From JACQHM01 sp964535215 (GTDB taxonomy: Bacteria > Methylomirabilota > Methylomirabilia > Methylomirabilales > JACQHM01): a DNA stretch of 64,000 nt. Below the pieces are notes generated by a model. The model was not told the DNA's origin, made no database searches, and was given only the letters and a program-made list of their open reading frames with translations. Below are positions 18,607-27,584 of the stretch, piece after piece. The DNA is taken from contig CAZHST010000003.1 in assembly GCA_964535215.1 (NCBI GenBank), positions 75,357-139,356 of the forward strand. Reading direction: 5' to 3'. The translations under genes were made by a program, and so were the position numbers. How positions within the stretch are numbered: the stretch's first letter is position 1; each line of letters starts with the position of its first letter.

Positions 18607-20505
18607 TTACCGTTCGGTCTCTCCCGCTCTGGCTTGGACACCCACCCTCTCCGGTCTTGCCCGGAGCTTCTGGGAGAGGGCCGCCCCAAAGAACAGGACG
18701 ATCCCCAGAAGATCCGTCGTAAGCCCTGGCTTGATCAAGAGGATCGCCGCCGAAAGCAGCAGGAGGCGCTCGAAAGGCCTTGTCTCATTGAAGAGCCATC
18801 CCTGAAGCCCTGCCGCCAGGAGGATGACTCCGAAGGAAGCGCTGAAGAGGGCGGAAAGGATCTGCCAAAAGGAGCCGATGAAGAGCAGGGAGGGACCATA
18901 GACAAACATGTACGGGACGATGAAGCCGGCCGCCCCAACCTTCATGGCCGCGATCCCTGTCTTCCAGAGGTCAGCCTTGCTGATGCCCGCCGCCGCGTAG
19001 ACGGCCAGGGCCACCGGAGGGGTGATGGCCGAGAGGATGGCGAAGTAGAACACGAACATATGAGCGGCGACCGGGTGGACGTCCAGCTTGATCAACGCCG
19101 GAATCAACAGGGCCGCCTGGATGATGTACGCCGGCGTGGTCGGCATCCCCATCCCCAGCACGATGCCGGCGGCCATCGTTAAGAGGAGGGCTGGGATGAG
19201 GGAATGGCCGGCGACCCCGACCACCAAGCTGCTGAACGTGATCCCTAACCCCGTCAAGGTGACGACCCCGACGACGATTCCGGCCGCTGCACAGGCGGTA
19301 GCAATGGGGACGGTGTTCCTCGCCCCCTCCTCCAGGGCCTTCAGGATCTCCCGGGGGCCCAGCCGGGTCTCCTTTCGAATGAGGCTGAAGAGGATGGTGG
19401 CCAGGATGGCGTAAAGGGCCGCATACATGGGGGTGTAACCCCGGATCATCAAAGCGACCACAACGATCAGCGGGGCGAAGAGGTGGCCCCTGGCGACCAG
19501 GACCCTTTTCAGGCCGGGAAGCTCCTCCCGGGAGAGCCCCTGGAGTCCCGTTCTCACAGCCTCGAAGTGGATGGACATGAAGAGGGCGAGATAATAGAGG
19601 AGGGCAGGGATGAGGGCATGCTTCGCCACCCTGATGTACGGGATGCCTAAGAACTCGGCCATGACGAAGGCCGCCGCTCCCATAATAGGGGGCATGATCT
19701 GCCCCCCCGTCGAGGCGGTCGCCTCCACGGCGGCGGCGAAGTGGGGGGCGAAGCCGGTCCGCTTCATCAGGGGGATGGTGAACCAGCCATCTACCATCAC
19801 GTTGGCGACGGCCGACCCCGAGATGGTCCCGAAGAGGCCGCTTGTCACGCAGGAGATCTTCCCCGGCCCTCCCCTCGCCCTCCCCGTCAAGGCCGAGGCA
19901 AAGTCCATGAAGAGTTGGCCGGCCCCTGACTTTTCCAGAAAGGTGCCGAAGAGGATGAAGAGGATGACGTAGGAGGCCGAGACCCCTAACGGGATGCCGA
20001 AGATCCCCTCCGTGACCAGGTACATCTGATCCACGATGACCTCCACCGGGAACCCGCGATGCTTCAAAGGGCCGGGGAGGTAGGGTCCGGCCCAGGCGTA
20101 GATCAGAAAGAAAAGGGCCGTCAAGGGCAGGGCCGGTCCCAACGTCCGACGGGAGGCCTCCAAGACAAGGGCAATCGTGACGATCCCAAAGAACAGGTCC
20201 CCTCTGGACAGGGGATCAATATAGGGGAACCGGGCCATGATGGAGTCATAGTTCCAGAAGAGGTAGGCGATGGCAGCGAGGCCGAGGACCAGGAAGAGGA
20301 GGCTGACGGAGGCCGCCCATCGCCAAGGTCTCCGTCGGCTGAACGGAAAGAGGAGGAAGGTCAAGAAAAAGGTGAAGGCCAGATGAATGGAACGGTGCTT
20401 CAAGGCCTCAGGGGACCCGAAAGCCCCGGTGTAGAGGTGGTAGAGGGCCATGGCGATGGCCCCACCGGTGACAGCCCAGCTCCTCCACTTCTGCCATCGG
20501 TCCAT
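18607..20505 (-). CDS. TRAP transporter fused permease (TAXI family)
   Basis: A 632-residue, very hydrophobic inner-membrane protein with many predicted helices. The N-terminal helices correspond to the small (DctQ-like) subunit and the remainder to the large (DctM-like) subunit, including GLFGTISGSAVANVMVDGWFTIP, STGGQIMPPIMGAAAFVMAEFLG and GMGMPTTPAYIIQAALLIPAL. With the binding protein at 20547 it forms a complete TAXI-TRAP system that imports an organic acid using an ion gradient. The two genes are 41 bases apart in one operon. Confidence 0.9.
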   Translation of the reverse strand: MDRWQKWRSWAVTGGAIAMALYHLYTGAFGSPEALKHRSIHLAFTFFLTFLLFPFSRRRPWRWAASVSLLFLVLGLAAIAYLFWNYDSIMARFPYIDPLSRGDLFFGIVTIALVLEASRRTLGPALPLTALFFLIYAWAGPYLPGPLKHRGFPVEVIVDQMYLVTEGIFGIPLGVSASYVILFILFGTFLEKSGAGQLFMDFASALTGRARGGPGKISCVTSGLFGTISGSAVANVMVDGWFTIPLMKRTGFAPHFAAAVEATASTGGQIMPPIMGAAAFVMAEFLGIPYIRVAKHALIPALLYYLALFMSIHFEAVRTGLQGLSREELPGLKRVLVARGHLFAPLIVVVALMIRGYTPMYAALYAILATILFSLIRKETRLGPREILKALEEGARNTVPIATACAAAGIVVGVVTLTGLGITFSSLVVGVAGHSLIPALLLTMAAGIVLGMGMPTTPAYIIQAALLIPALIKLDVHPVAAHMFVFYFAILSAITPPVALAVYAAAGISKADLWKTGIAAMKVGAAGFIVPYMFVYGPSLLFIGSFWQILSALFSASFGVILLAAGLQGWLFNETRPFERLLLLSAAILLIKPGLTTDLLGIVLFFGAALSQKLRARPERVGVQARAGETER

Positions 20506-20546
20506 GGCGCCCGCCTCTTTCCCCGAAGAGCGGCCTCTGGGAACGG

Positions 20547-21500
20547 TTACCTCGTCCTCAGCCCCTGAAAATACCGGAAGGCCCCAGGATGAAACGGGAC
20601 ACCCACCTCCTGTCCCATCTCTTCTACCGGGAAGCCCTCCATTTCCTTAGCCACCAGCGCCAGATCCCGGCGCCCTTCCACAACAGCCTTGGTGATCTCG
20701 AAGACCACGTCCTCGGGAAGCGCCGCGCTGGCGAGAAGCTGGGTGTAGGTCCCAAAAGTCACGATGTCGTGATCGACGCCGGGATAGGTCCCCTTCGGGA
20801 TGATGTGCCTGACGTAGCCCGGGTTGATCTGCTGAAGGGCCTTTATCTTGTCTTCCGGGAGGCTCAAGAGTCTGATCCTTCGGGAGGACGCCAGATCAAT
20901 GATGGCCGAGGCCGGGATCGCCGTGACCGGCGAGAAGAGGTCGGCGTGGCCATCCTTCATCAGGGCGATCCCGTCGCTGTAGCCGATGTGGTGGACCTTG
21001 CCCATGTCGTTGTAGGTCAAGCCGTAGACCTGAAGGACATGGCGGGTCATCAGCTCGCCGGTTGTGCCTTTGGTGCCTGGGATAATCGCCTTCCCCTTCA
21101 GGTCAGCGACGGAGGTGATCCCGGAGTCGGCAAGGACAACGAGCTGGAAGTACTGTTTGTAGAGGGTCGCGACGTGGCGGACGTTCCTGACCTTCTTTGA
21201 AAAGGGATCACGCCCGCGAATGGCGTCAATCGTCGTGGCAACATTTCCGAAGCCCAGGTCGGCCTTCCCCTCCTCGATAGCCTTGACGTTGGCGATCCCC
21301 CCTCCCGGCCCAACCGAGATCGAGAGGTTCGGGATCCGTTTTTTCACCAGTTCGGCAATGGCGCCGCCCAGGGGGTACCAGGTCCCGCCGATAGGTCCCG
21401 TCACCAGCCGAAGCTCCCGCTCCCCCATCCGTCCACAGGACAGGGAGGAGAGCCCGGAGCTGACCAGCAACAAAAACAGACAGACCCCTCTGATGCTCAA
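20547..21500 (-). CDS. TAXI-family TRAP transporter solute-binding lipoprotein
   Basis: The 317-residue precursor has a signal ending in SSLSCG, a lipobox, so it should be membrane-tethered. The family core is clear: LVTGPIGGTWYPLGGAIAEL, SVGPGGGIANVKAIEEGKADLGF, DLKGKAIIPGTKGTTGELMTRHVL and GHADLFSPVTAIPASAIIDLA. It captures the substrate for the adjacent fused permease. TAXI proteins bind glutamate, other carboxylates or unknown ligands; specificity is not predictable here. mtaB lies 29 bases upstream on the same strand. Confidence 0.9.
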   Translation of the reverse strand: MSIRGVCLFLLLVSSGLSSLSCGRMGERELRLVTGPIGGTWYPLGGAIAELVKKRIPNLSISVGPGGGIANVKAIEEGKADLGFGNVATTIDAIRGRDPFSKKVRNVRHVATLYKQYFQLVVLADSGITSVADLKGKAIIPGTKGTTGELMTRHVLQVYGLTYNDMGKVHHIGYSDGIALMKDGHADLFSPVTAIPASAIIDLASSRRIRLLSLPEDKIKALQQINPGYVRHIIPKGTYPGVDHDIVTFGTYTQLLASAALPEDVVFEITKAVVEGRRDLALVAKEMEGFPVEEMGQEVGVPFHPGAFRYFQGLRTR

Positions 21501-21529
21501 GGGGTTCCTCCGCCGTGGAATGAGGAGGG

Positions 21530-22858
21530 TTAAGGGGTCGGCGACTCAAAGGCCTCCAGGACCTTCCCTTCGGCCCCGAATCCTGTCGCTTTCTGGATCT
21601 CTACCGGGATCCACCGGTGCTTGAGGGTGTCAGGTCCCTGCAAGAGGACCTTGATGTAGTTATCGCTTAAGCCCACCAGGTTCCCGGTCCCCTTGTCCCG
21701 CTCGTTCAGGACGACGACGGGGAGGACCTGGCCGACAAAGCGCCTCCGAAAGGCCATGGCCTTCCGGGCGGAAAGGGCTCGGAGGGCCTTGCTCCGCTCG
21801 GCCTTCACCTCCTCCGACACCTGGCCTTTCATCCCGGCGGCCTCGGTCCCCATCCGCTTCGAGTAGCTAAAGACATGGAGGTAGGTGATGGGGAGGCTCT
21901 CGAGGAGCCGATAGGTGTTTTGAAACTCCTCATCCCCCTCTCCAGGGAAACCGACGATGATGTCACTCCCAATGGCGATCCCCGGGACAGCCTCGGCCAG
22001 GTGGAGGACTAACTGCCGGAAGTCCCCGGCAGTGTGGGCCCGGCGCATGAGCCTCAGGATCTTTGGGTCACCGCTCTGGAGGGGAAGGTGGAGGTGCCGG
22101 CAGAGCTTCTCCGGGTACTGCTGGAAAAGCCCGATGAGGTCATCCCGGACCTCGTGCGGGTCCAAAGAGCTCAAGCGAAGCCTGGTCCCATGAAGCCTGG
22201 GGAGCATGGCCTCGACGAGCTTCGCCAGGGAGGTAGGGGGGGAGAGGTCACGGCCGTAAGTCCCGAGGTGGATACCGGTTAAGACCACCTCCGGTACGCC
22301 TGCCTCGACCAGATCATCCAGCTGCCTAAGGACCTCCTTGACAGGGAGACTCCTGTTCGGCCCCCGCACCTGGGGGACGATGCAAAAGGTGCAGCGGTAG
22401 TTACAGCCATCCTGGACCTTCAGATAGGCGCGGCTCCGCCTGAGCCCTGTAGCCGGCTGAAGCGTCAGGAAGGGCTGACGCTTCTGAAACCCTCCAACCA
22501 CGACCTGGACCTGGCCCCCAGGAGGCAGGGTCTTCAGGTAATCCAGGAGGTGAGCCTTCTCAACGTTCCCCAAGACCAGACCCACGCCCGGGATCGAGGC
22601 GACACGCTCGGGCTCGGCTTGGGCGTAGCAGCCGGTGACGACAACCAAGGCCTTTGGGTTCCGGCGGATGGCCCTCCTCACCATCTGGCGGGAATCCCCA
22701 TCGGCCTCATGGGTGATGGTGCAGGTATTGACCACGTAGATATCGGCCTCCTCGGAAAACTCCACGGTCTGGAAACCCGCCCCTTCCAGCATCTTTTGCA
22801 TGGCATCGGTCTCAAACTGATTGAGCCGACAGCCCAATGTTGTCAACGCCACACGCAT
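21530..22858 (-). CDS. mtaB: tRNA (N6-threonylcarbamoyladenosine(37)-C2)-methylthiotransferase
   Basis: A radical-SAM enzyme that converts t6A37 to ms2t6A in tRNAs reading ANN codons. Over 442 residues it shows the UPF0004 domain (LTTLGCRLNQFETDAM, VNTCTITHEAD and TGCYAQ, whose cysteines hold the second cluster), the radical-SAM motif DGCNYRCTFCIVPQVRG, SDIIVGFPGEGDEEF and a C-terminal TRAM-like domain. NTCTIT and the spacing fit MtaB rather than MiaB or RimO. A DEDD nuclease gene lies upstream on the same strand. Confidence 0.9.
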   Translation of the reverse strand: MRVALTTLGCRLNQFETDAMQKMLEGAGFQTVEFSEEADIYVVNTCTITHEADGDSRQMVRRAIRRNPKALVVVTGCYAQAEPERVASIPGVGLVLGNVEKAHLLDYLKTLPPGGQVQVVVGGFQKRQPFLTLQPATGLRRSRAYLKVQDGCNYRCTFCIVPQVRGPNRSLPVKEVLRQLDDLVEAGVPEVVLTGIHLGTYGRDLSPPTSLAKLVEAMLPRLHGTRLRLSSLDPHEVRDDLIGLFQQYPEKLCRHLHLPLQSGDPKILRLMRRAHTAGDFRQLVLHLAEAVPGIAIGSDIIVGFPGEGDEEFQNTYRLLESLPITYLHVFSYSKRMGTEAAGMKGQVSEEVKAERSKALRALSARKAMAFRRRFVGQVLPVVVLNERDKGTGNLVGLSDNYIKVLLQGPDTLKHRWIPVEIQKATGFGAEGKVLEAFESPTP

Positions 22859-22894
22859 CGTGACATCCGGGGGCTGGATGGGAGGGACCGCCCG

Positions 22895-23386
22895 CTAGGG
22901 TTTTCGACCGCCCAACATCCGCCACCTGGCCTCCAACACCCGCTCGAGGAGGACCAGGTTCAGGACATCTTCCCGGTTGTACTCGAGGAGGGTGGCCAGG
23001 GCCTGCTGATCACCGTCCCGCTCATAAGCGGCCCAGAGACCCATGGCATCGTAACCGTCCAAGCCTTTTAGACGCCTCGGGATCCCGAGCCGTTCCTCCA
23101 CCTGTTTTAACCCTCCGTAGAGGCCGAGCCGCCAGCAATCGTACATCAAATCGTGGGACCGGAACCCCTCGACCAGGTTGGCTCCAAACTTCCTCCTGAT
23201 CACCGGAAGGTCGAAACGGCTGCCATTATACGTACAGATTGTCTCAATCCCTTCCAGGGCCTGAGAGAGCTTCAGCCCCGTGACCTGCGGGCCAATGAGC
23301 TGGATCATCCCCCGGTCCTCGGCAAAGAGGCCGATGATGGTGATCTCTCCCTCGAAAGAGGTTTCAATGTCAAGGTAGCCTTTCAC
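22895..23386 (-). CDS. DEDD-type 3'-5' exonuclease / RNase H-like protein (YprB-like)
   Basis: From GTG 23386 the protein has 163 residues, starting VKGYLDIETSFEGEITIIGLF with the first catalytic pair D6 and E8. TYNGSRFDLPVI supplies the next aspartate and LEYNREDVLNLVLL the Y-x3-D end motif of the DEDDy class. The frame stays open upstream to 23566, but that stretch reads through the tRNA-Cys gene and is not coding. Such proteins are usually cytoplasmic nucleases of unknown substrate. It may be cotranscribed with the upstream tRNAs. Confidence 0.75.
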   Translation of the reverse strand: MKGYLDIETSFEGEITIIGLFAEDRGMIQLIGPQVTGLKLSQALEGIETICTYNGSRFDLPVIRRKFGANLVEGFRSHDLMYDCWRLGLYGGLKQVEERLGIPRRLKGLDGYDAMGLWAAYERDGDQQALATLLEYNREDVLNLVLLERVLEARWRMLGGRKP

Positions 23387-23430
23387 CGGCGACGCCCGAG
23401 GTCTGGAGTCTGACGCGGAACAACGGTCTT

Positions 23431-23506
23431 TGGAGGCGGCGCCCGGATTCGAACCGGGGAATCGAGGTTTTGCAGACCTCTCCCTTCGCCACTTGGGTAC
23501 GCCGCC
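23431..23506 (-). tRNA. tRNA-Cys (GCA)
   Basis: The minus strand folds into a full cloverleaf: 7-bp acceptor GGCGGCG/CGCCGCC, anticodon stem GAGGT/ACCTC with loop CTGCAAA (anticodon GCA), T arm CCCGG-TTCGAAT-CCGGG, discriminator U and an encoded CCA. U73 and GCA are the cysteine identity elements. Confidence 0.96.
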
Positions 23507-23617
23507 TAAGGGGAACCGGCATGCAGGTTCCGGGCTCTTAGCAAAGAACGGGTAGCTTTTCGACACCCTAGACCCGGCGACCAGCTACCCGCCAGATGAT
23601 GGAAAGGAATTCACGTG

Positions 23618-23693
23618 TGGAGCGGGCAGCGGGATTTGAACCCGTGGCCTTCGCCTTGGCAAGGCGACGCTCTACCAGCTGAGCTATGCCCGC
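23618..23693 (-). tRNA. tRNA-Gly (GCC)
   Basis: The minus strand gives acceptor GCGGGCA/TGCCCGC, D arm with AGCTCAGCTGGTAGAGC, anticodon stem TCGCC/GGCGA with loop TTGCCAA (anticodon GCC), a T arm with GGTTCAAATCC and an encoded CCA. It lies upstream of tRNA-Cys behind a strong promoter. Confidence 0.96.
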
Positions 23694-23709
23694 TTTTCTT
23701 TCGGGTGAA

Positions 23710-23738
23710 AGTCTACCGCAGACGTAATCCCCTGTCAA
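23710..23738 (-). promoter_or_regulatory. Sigma-70 promoter for tRNA-Gly/tRNA-Cys
   Basis: On the minus strand a perfect TTGACA (23738-23733), a 17-base spacer and TAGACT (23715-23710) precede the tRNA-Gly 5' end by 16 bases. Confidence 0.75.
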
Positions 23739-23832
23739 GCCCTGCGGCGTCCTCAAAATCCGTCCGGCCTCCCCGGCTCCCCCCTCACCGGAATCTCTCC
23801 CTTAAAAGGACCTGAAAGGACGATAATTTCTC

Positions 23833-23860
23833 TTGACACGGGTCCGGTCCTTGATATAAA
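23833..23860 (+). promoter_or_regulatory. Sigma-70 promoter for the cupredoxin-like gene
   Basis: TTGACA (23833-23838), a 16-base spacer and TATAAA (23855-23860). A start near 23867 gives a leader of about 130 bases before the ATG at 23999. I see no known riboswitch in that leader. Confidence 0.65.
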
Positions 23861-23998
23861 TCTACCAAGCTGAAACGGCGTAATGGCGTTTGGACCAAGC
23901 CCATCGGAAGGGGGGTGGTTGACAGGAGGCCTAAACGGAAGGTCTGATCAGCCCATAGGCAAGAAAGCGAGAAGATCCCGATCAGGGAGGAGGGTGTT

Positions 23999-24433
23999 AT
24001 GAAAAAAGTCTCTTTGGGGGTCTGGCTGGTCCTGGTGGCCGTTCTGGCTTTGGGGGCTTCAGATGCCCTGGCGCAGGTGAAAGCTACCGGTGTCACCAAG
24101 GTTATCACGCTGGCCGGCGGGGATATCAACCCACCTGTGGTGGAGATCAACCGGGGCGATACGGTAATCTGGACGGCCATTGATCAGCCGGCAATGGTGT
24201 ACTTCTCCGAAGGTACACCTGTCTAGCTGGCCTGTGTGGCCCCGACCCGCTTCAGGCTCAATGAGGAGGGGGCCTACACCTCCGGGATCATCCCTCCGGG
24301 GGCCACGGCCAGCCTCTGCTTTGTCGAGCCGGGCACTTACGACTATGCGGTGTTCTTCAGGGGAGGCATTGAGGCCGGAGGGCGTATCGCCCCTAGCCCA
24401 AGCGTACCGGCCGGACGGATTATCGTCCGATAG
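23999..24433 (+). pseudogene. Secreted cupredoxin-like protein interrupted by an in-frame TAG
   Basis: Reading starts MKKVSLGVWLVLVAVLALG (signal peptide, cleavage about ALAQ), then VVEINRGDTVIWTAIDQPAMVYFSEG, a plastocyanin-like beta sandwich. After 75 codons a TAG at 24224-24226 stops it. The same frame then continues without another stop as LACVAPTRFRLNEEGAYTSG, CFVEPGTYDYAVFF and a C-terminal VPAGRIIVR to 24433, completing the fold at 144 codons. The usual copper ligands are not evident (no His after the first strand, no C-x-H-x-M loop), so metal binding is doubtful. The promoter and signal peptide remain intact. Nonsense mutation, read-through and sequence error are all possible. Confidence 0.65.
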
Positions 24434-24445
24434 AACCAGATGGGA

Positions 24446-24480
24446 GAGGCCCGGGCCTGATCACCATAGCCCGGGCCTTC
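24446..24480 (+). terminator. GC-rich hairpin after the cupredoxin-like gene
   Basis: GGCCCGGGC (24448-24456) pairs with GCCCGGGCC (24469-24477) around a 12-base loop. It is followed by TTCTCCCC rather than a clean U-tract, so termination may be only partial before tlpA. Confidence 0.45.
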
Positions 24481-24500
24481 TCCCCCGCGAGGAGCAGACG

Positions 24501-25040
24501 ATGAACGCCAGAAGCTCTTTCTACCTTCTGGCGAGTGTCGTGCTTGTTACGATTGTCGCAGGCCTTGGGGCCCCTGGCCACGCCGAGCACAAGCCCGCCC
24601 ATGTCTTCTTGGATGTCGGACGCCCTGCCCCCGACTTTGCCCTCCCTGACCTGGATGGAACCATAAGGAAGCTCTCCGATTATCGGGGTAAGGTGGTCCT
24701 TTTGAACTTCTGGTCCACCTGGTGCACACCCTGCCGGACGGAGATGCCCAGCATGCAGCGGGCCTTCCAGCAACACAAGGAGAACGGGTTCGAGATCCTC
24801 GCGATCAGCCTGAACGTGGAGGGAAAACCCCCGGTCGCAGAGTTCATGAAGGAGCTGAAGCTGACCTTCACAACCCTCCTCGATCCGAAGAAAGAGGTGG
24901 CACGGATCTACCGGGTCTACGCCCTCCCGACCTCGTACGTCATTGATAAGCAGGGAAAGATCGCCTATAAGCTTATTGGGGAAAAGGACTGGGACGACGC
25001 CCATTCCCACGAGCTGATCCAAGGTCTCCTCGCCAAATAG
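24501..25040 (+). CDS. TlpA/ResA-type thiol-disulfide oxidoreductase
   Basis: The 179-residue protein starts at ATG 24501 behind a GAGGAGC box; the frame is open upstream but that part is not coding. A signal or anchor helix (LLASVVLVTIVAGLGAPGHA) leads into a thioredoxin fold with redox motif WCTPC in FWSTWCTPCRTEMPSMQ, the PAPDFALPDLDG entry of the AhpC/TSA-TlpA group, and a cis-proline at ALPTSYVID. Such proteins reduce periplasmic disulfides, often on apocytochrome c. The multihaem cytochrome upstream makes that role attractive, but there is no ccs/ccm gene here. Confidence 0.88.
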   Translation: MNARSSFYLLASVVLVTIVAGLGAPGHAEHKPAHVFLDVGRPAPDFALPDLDGTIRKLSDYRGKVVLLNFWSTWCTPCRTEMPSMQRAFQQHKENGFEILAISLNVEGKPPVAEFMKELKLTFTTLLDPKKEVARIYRVYALPTSYVIDKQGKIAYKLIGEKDWDDAHSHELIQGLLAK

Positions 25041-25154
25041 GCCATCCTCCCCCGCTCCCCGCCCTCCAACCCGGGGTTTTTCATCACCAGCCTTGAACCC
25101 TCCTGGGGCTGAGGCTTGAAAGCTGAACCCTCCCCTGGTTCGTAAGGGGATCGC
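25041..25154. other. Intergenic region between convergent tlpA and thrC
   Basis: About 115 bases between convergent stops. It includes a GC-rich run followed by GGGGTTTTTC (25074-25083) and degenerate GCTGA-like words (25083-25130). No clean bidirectional terminator stem was found. Confidence 0.3.
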
Positions 25155-26210
25155 TCAGAGCCTCATCGCTCCCACCACGGCCTCGAGGTCTGCCGGAACG
25201 GCCATCGGCTCCGGGGAGAAGGTGATGGCACTATCAGGGTCCTTCAGACCGTGACCGGTCAGGACGCAAACGGCTACCTCCCCGGGTTTCCACGGCCTCT
25301 TCTTGGCATACCGGATCAGGCCGGCAACGGCCGCTGCCGAGGCCAGCTCACAGTAGACCCCTTCCAGCTGGGCGAGTTTCCGGTAGGCGTCAATGATCTC
25401 TGCATCGGGGACCATGTCAATGAACCCGCCAGATTCCTCTGCCGCTTGGACCGCCCCCTTCCAACTGGCGGGGTTTCCAATCCGAATGGCCGAGGCCACG
25501 GTCTCAGGCCGTTCGACCACCCTCCCCTGCACGATGGGAGCCGCCCCCTCGGCCTGCCAGCCGATCATCTTGGGGAGGGTCCTAATCCGGCCGGCCTTCC
25601 AGTATTCCCTGTATCCTTTCCAGTAGGCCGTGATGTTCCCTGCGTTCCCGACGGGGATGAAGTGATAATCCGGGCTCCGGCCCAAGAGGTCACAGATCTC
25701 AAAAGCCCCCGTTTTCTGCCCTTCAATCCGGTAGGGGTTGATGGAGTTGACCAGAAAGACCGGGTAGCATGCAGCGATCTCCCGCACGATCTGTAAGGCG
25801 TCGTCGAAGGTTCCCTGGATTTGAAGCACGGTGGCCCCATGGATCCTGGCCTGGGAAAGCTTCCCCAGGGCGATGGTCCCCTGCGGGATGAGGACGAAGG
25901 CCTTAAGTCCTGCCCGGGCCGCGTAGGCGGCGGCCGAAGCCGAGGTGTTCCCGGTGGAGGCACAGATCACCGCCTTGGCCCCTTCCTCCAGGGCCTTGCT
26001 GATCGCAACGGTCATCCCCCGGTCCTTAAAGGACCCCGTCGGATTCGCCCCCTCAAGCTTCAGATAGACCTCGATGGGAAGCCCCAACACCTCGCGGAGA
26101 CGATCGGCCCTGATCAGAGGGGTGTTTCCTTCCCTGAGGGTGATGATGGGGGTCTTGTCACTGACCGGCAGGAACTCCCGATAGTGATGGATGATACCTT
26201 TCCACTCCAT
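25155..26210 (-). CDS. thrC: Threonine synthase
   Basis: A PLP enzyme that converts O-phosphohomoserine to threonine and phosphate. The 351 residues from ATG 26210 begin MEWKGIIHHYREFLPV as in relatives; an open extension to 26255 is not used. The PLP lysine is in NPTGSFKDRGM, the serine/asparagine loop in ASTGNTSASAAAYAARAG and the phosphate loop in IPVGNAGNITAYWKG. It lies 57 bases downstream of hom, forming a threonine operon; a separate thrB is not in the window. Confidence 0.93.
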   Translation of the reverse strand: MEWKGIIHHYREFLPVSDKTPIITLREGNTPLIRADRLREVLGLPIEVYLKLEGANPTGSFKDRGMTVAISKALEEGAKAVICASTGNTSASAAAYAARAGLKAFVLIPQGTIALGKLSQARIHGATVLQIQGTFDDALQIVREIAACYPVFLVNSINPYRIEGQKTGAFEICDLLGRSPDYHFIPVGNAGNITAYWKGYREYWKAGRIRTLPKMIGWQAEGAAPIVQGRVVERPETVASAIRIGNPASWKGAVQAAEESGGFIDMVPDAEIIDAYRKLAQLEGVYCELASAAAVAGLIRYAKKRPWKPGEVAVCVLTGHGLKDPDSAITFSPEPMAVPADLEAVVGAMRL

Positions 26211-26267
26211 AGGATCAGCGCGTAAGATGCGTGGCGAGGAGCCTGGTCCCTCCACCAGCCCCTGTCC

Positions 26268-27572
26268 TCAGGTGCTACCACCTTCGACCCGGAGGCAGAC
26301 CGTTCGTCCCGTCACCACATCCAGCCGGTCGATCTCGGCCAGGGCCTTTCGCATATCCCCTTCTAAAGCCTCATGGGTCATCATGACGACAGGGACGGCG
26401 CTCTGCTCCCTCCGTCCCTTCTGGATCACCGAGGCGATGCTGATGTTGTGCCCTCCAAGGATCCCTGAAATCTTGGAGAGGACCCCTGGCTTATCAATGG
26501 CCATGACCCGGAGATAGTAACAGGTCCTGAGCCGTTCCATCTCCCGCAAGCTGACTTGGGCCGCTGTAATCTCGGGCAGATGGGGAGGCCGGGAAGGCCG
26601 CTGATGGACGATGTTCTGGGCGATCTCCACAATGTCGCTCACGACGGCGGAGGCCGTCGGCATCTGCCCCGCCCCCTGCCCGTAAAAGATCAAGGAGCCC
26701 GCCGCATTCCCCTCGATCAGGACGGCATTGAAGACCCCCGAGACCGATGCCAGGAGGTGGTCCTCGGGGATCAGCGCGGGATGGACCCGGACCTCCAGCT
26801 CCCCCCCTACCTCTTTGGCGATGGCCAAAAGCTTGACCCGGTAGCCCAGCTCCTTGGCGTACTGGATATCCGAGGGATCAATGCTCCTGATCCCCTCGAC
26901 GTAGATCGAGGAGAGATCCACATAGGACCGGTAAGCGATGGAGGCCAGGATCTGAAGCTTATGGGCCGCGTCGATGCCGTCCACATCCAGGGAGGGGTCC
27001 GCCTCGGCGTAGCCTTCCCCCTGGGCTTCCTGGAGGACCTCCTGGAACGACCGACCCTCCTGGGTCATCTTGGTGAGGATATAGTTGCAGGTCCCGTTCA
27101 CGATCCCCACAATGGAGGTGATCCGGTTGGCCACGAGCCCTTCCCGCAGGGCCCGGATAATGGGGATGCCGCCGCACACACTGGCCTCAAAGCCTAAATC
27201 CACCCGGCTCTTCGAAGCCGCCTCGAAGAGCTCCAGGCCATGGGTGGCGAGGAGGGCCTTGTTAGCGGTCACGAGATGCTTGCCCCGCTTCAAGGCCTCC
27301 AGGCAAAACTCCCGGGTCGGGGTGATCCCCCCTAACAGCTCCACCACAATGTCCACCGAGGGGTCCTTGACAACCTGCTCCGGGTCAGGAGTCAGGATCT
27401 TCGGGTCTACCTGGACCGGACGGGGGGCATCAGGATGCCGGTCGGCGATCCTCTTCAGGCGGAGGAAAGCCCCCACCCGGTGCTCCAGGAGGGCCGCCTG
27501 CTCCGCCAAGAGCTTGACAACACCTGTCCCAACTGTCCCAAAGCCCATGAGGCCGATGTTGATGGTCTTCAT
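26268..27572 (-). CDS. hom: Homoserine dehydrogenase
   Basis: This 434-residue NAD(P)H enzyme reduces aspartate semialdehyde to homoserine. It has the Rossmann motif INIGLMGFGTVGTGVVKLL at the N-terminus, the catalytic-domain segments GGIPIIRALREGLVANRI, GIVNGTCNYILTKM and EADPSLDVDGIDAAHKL, and a C-terminal ACT domain (DKPGVLSKISGILGGHNISI) that usually mediates threonine feedback. It is upstream of thrC and follows purL by 12 bases. Confidence 0.95.
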   Translation of the reverse strand: MKTINIGLMGFGTVGTGVVKLLAEQAALLEHRVGAFLRLKRIADRHPDAPRPVQVDPKILTPDPEQVVKDPSVDIVVELLGGITPTREFCLEALKRGKHLVTANKALLATHGLELFEAASKSRVDLGFEASVCGGIPIIRALREGLVANRITSIVGIVNGTCNYILTKMTQEGRSFQEVLQEAQGEGYAEADPSLDVDGIDAAHKLQILASIAYRSYVDLSSIYVEGIRSIDPSDIQYAKELGYRVKLLAIAKEVGGELEVRVHPALIPEDHLLASVSGVFNAVLIEGNAAGSLIFYGQGAGQMPTASAVVSDIVEIAQNIVHQRPSRPPHLPEITAAQVSLREMERLRTCYYLRVMAIDKPGVLSKISGILGGHNISIASVIQKGRREQSAVPVVMMTHEALEGDMRKALAEIDRLDVVTGRTVCLRVEGGST

Positions 27573-27584
27573 GCCATGGTCCCC

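Noticed and set aside
23387..23566. N-terminal extension of the DEDD nuclease frame
   Set aside because: It runs through the tRNA-Cys gene on the same strand, so it cannot be the protein start.
25041..25154. Bidirectional terminator between tlpA and thrC
   Set aside because: There is a T-run after GGGG at 25074-25083 but no matching stem of useful length.
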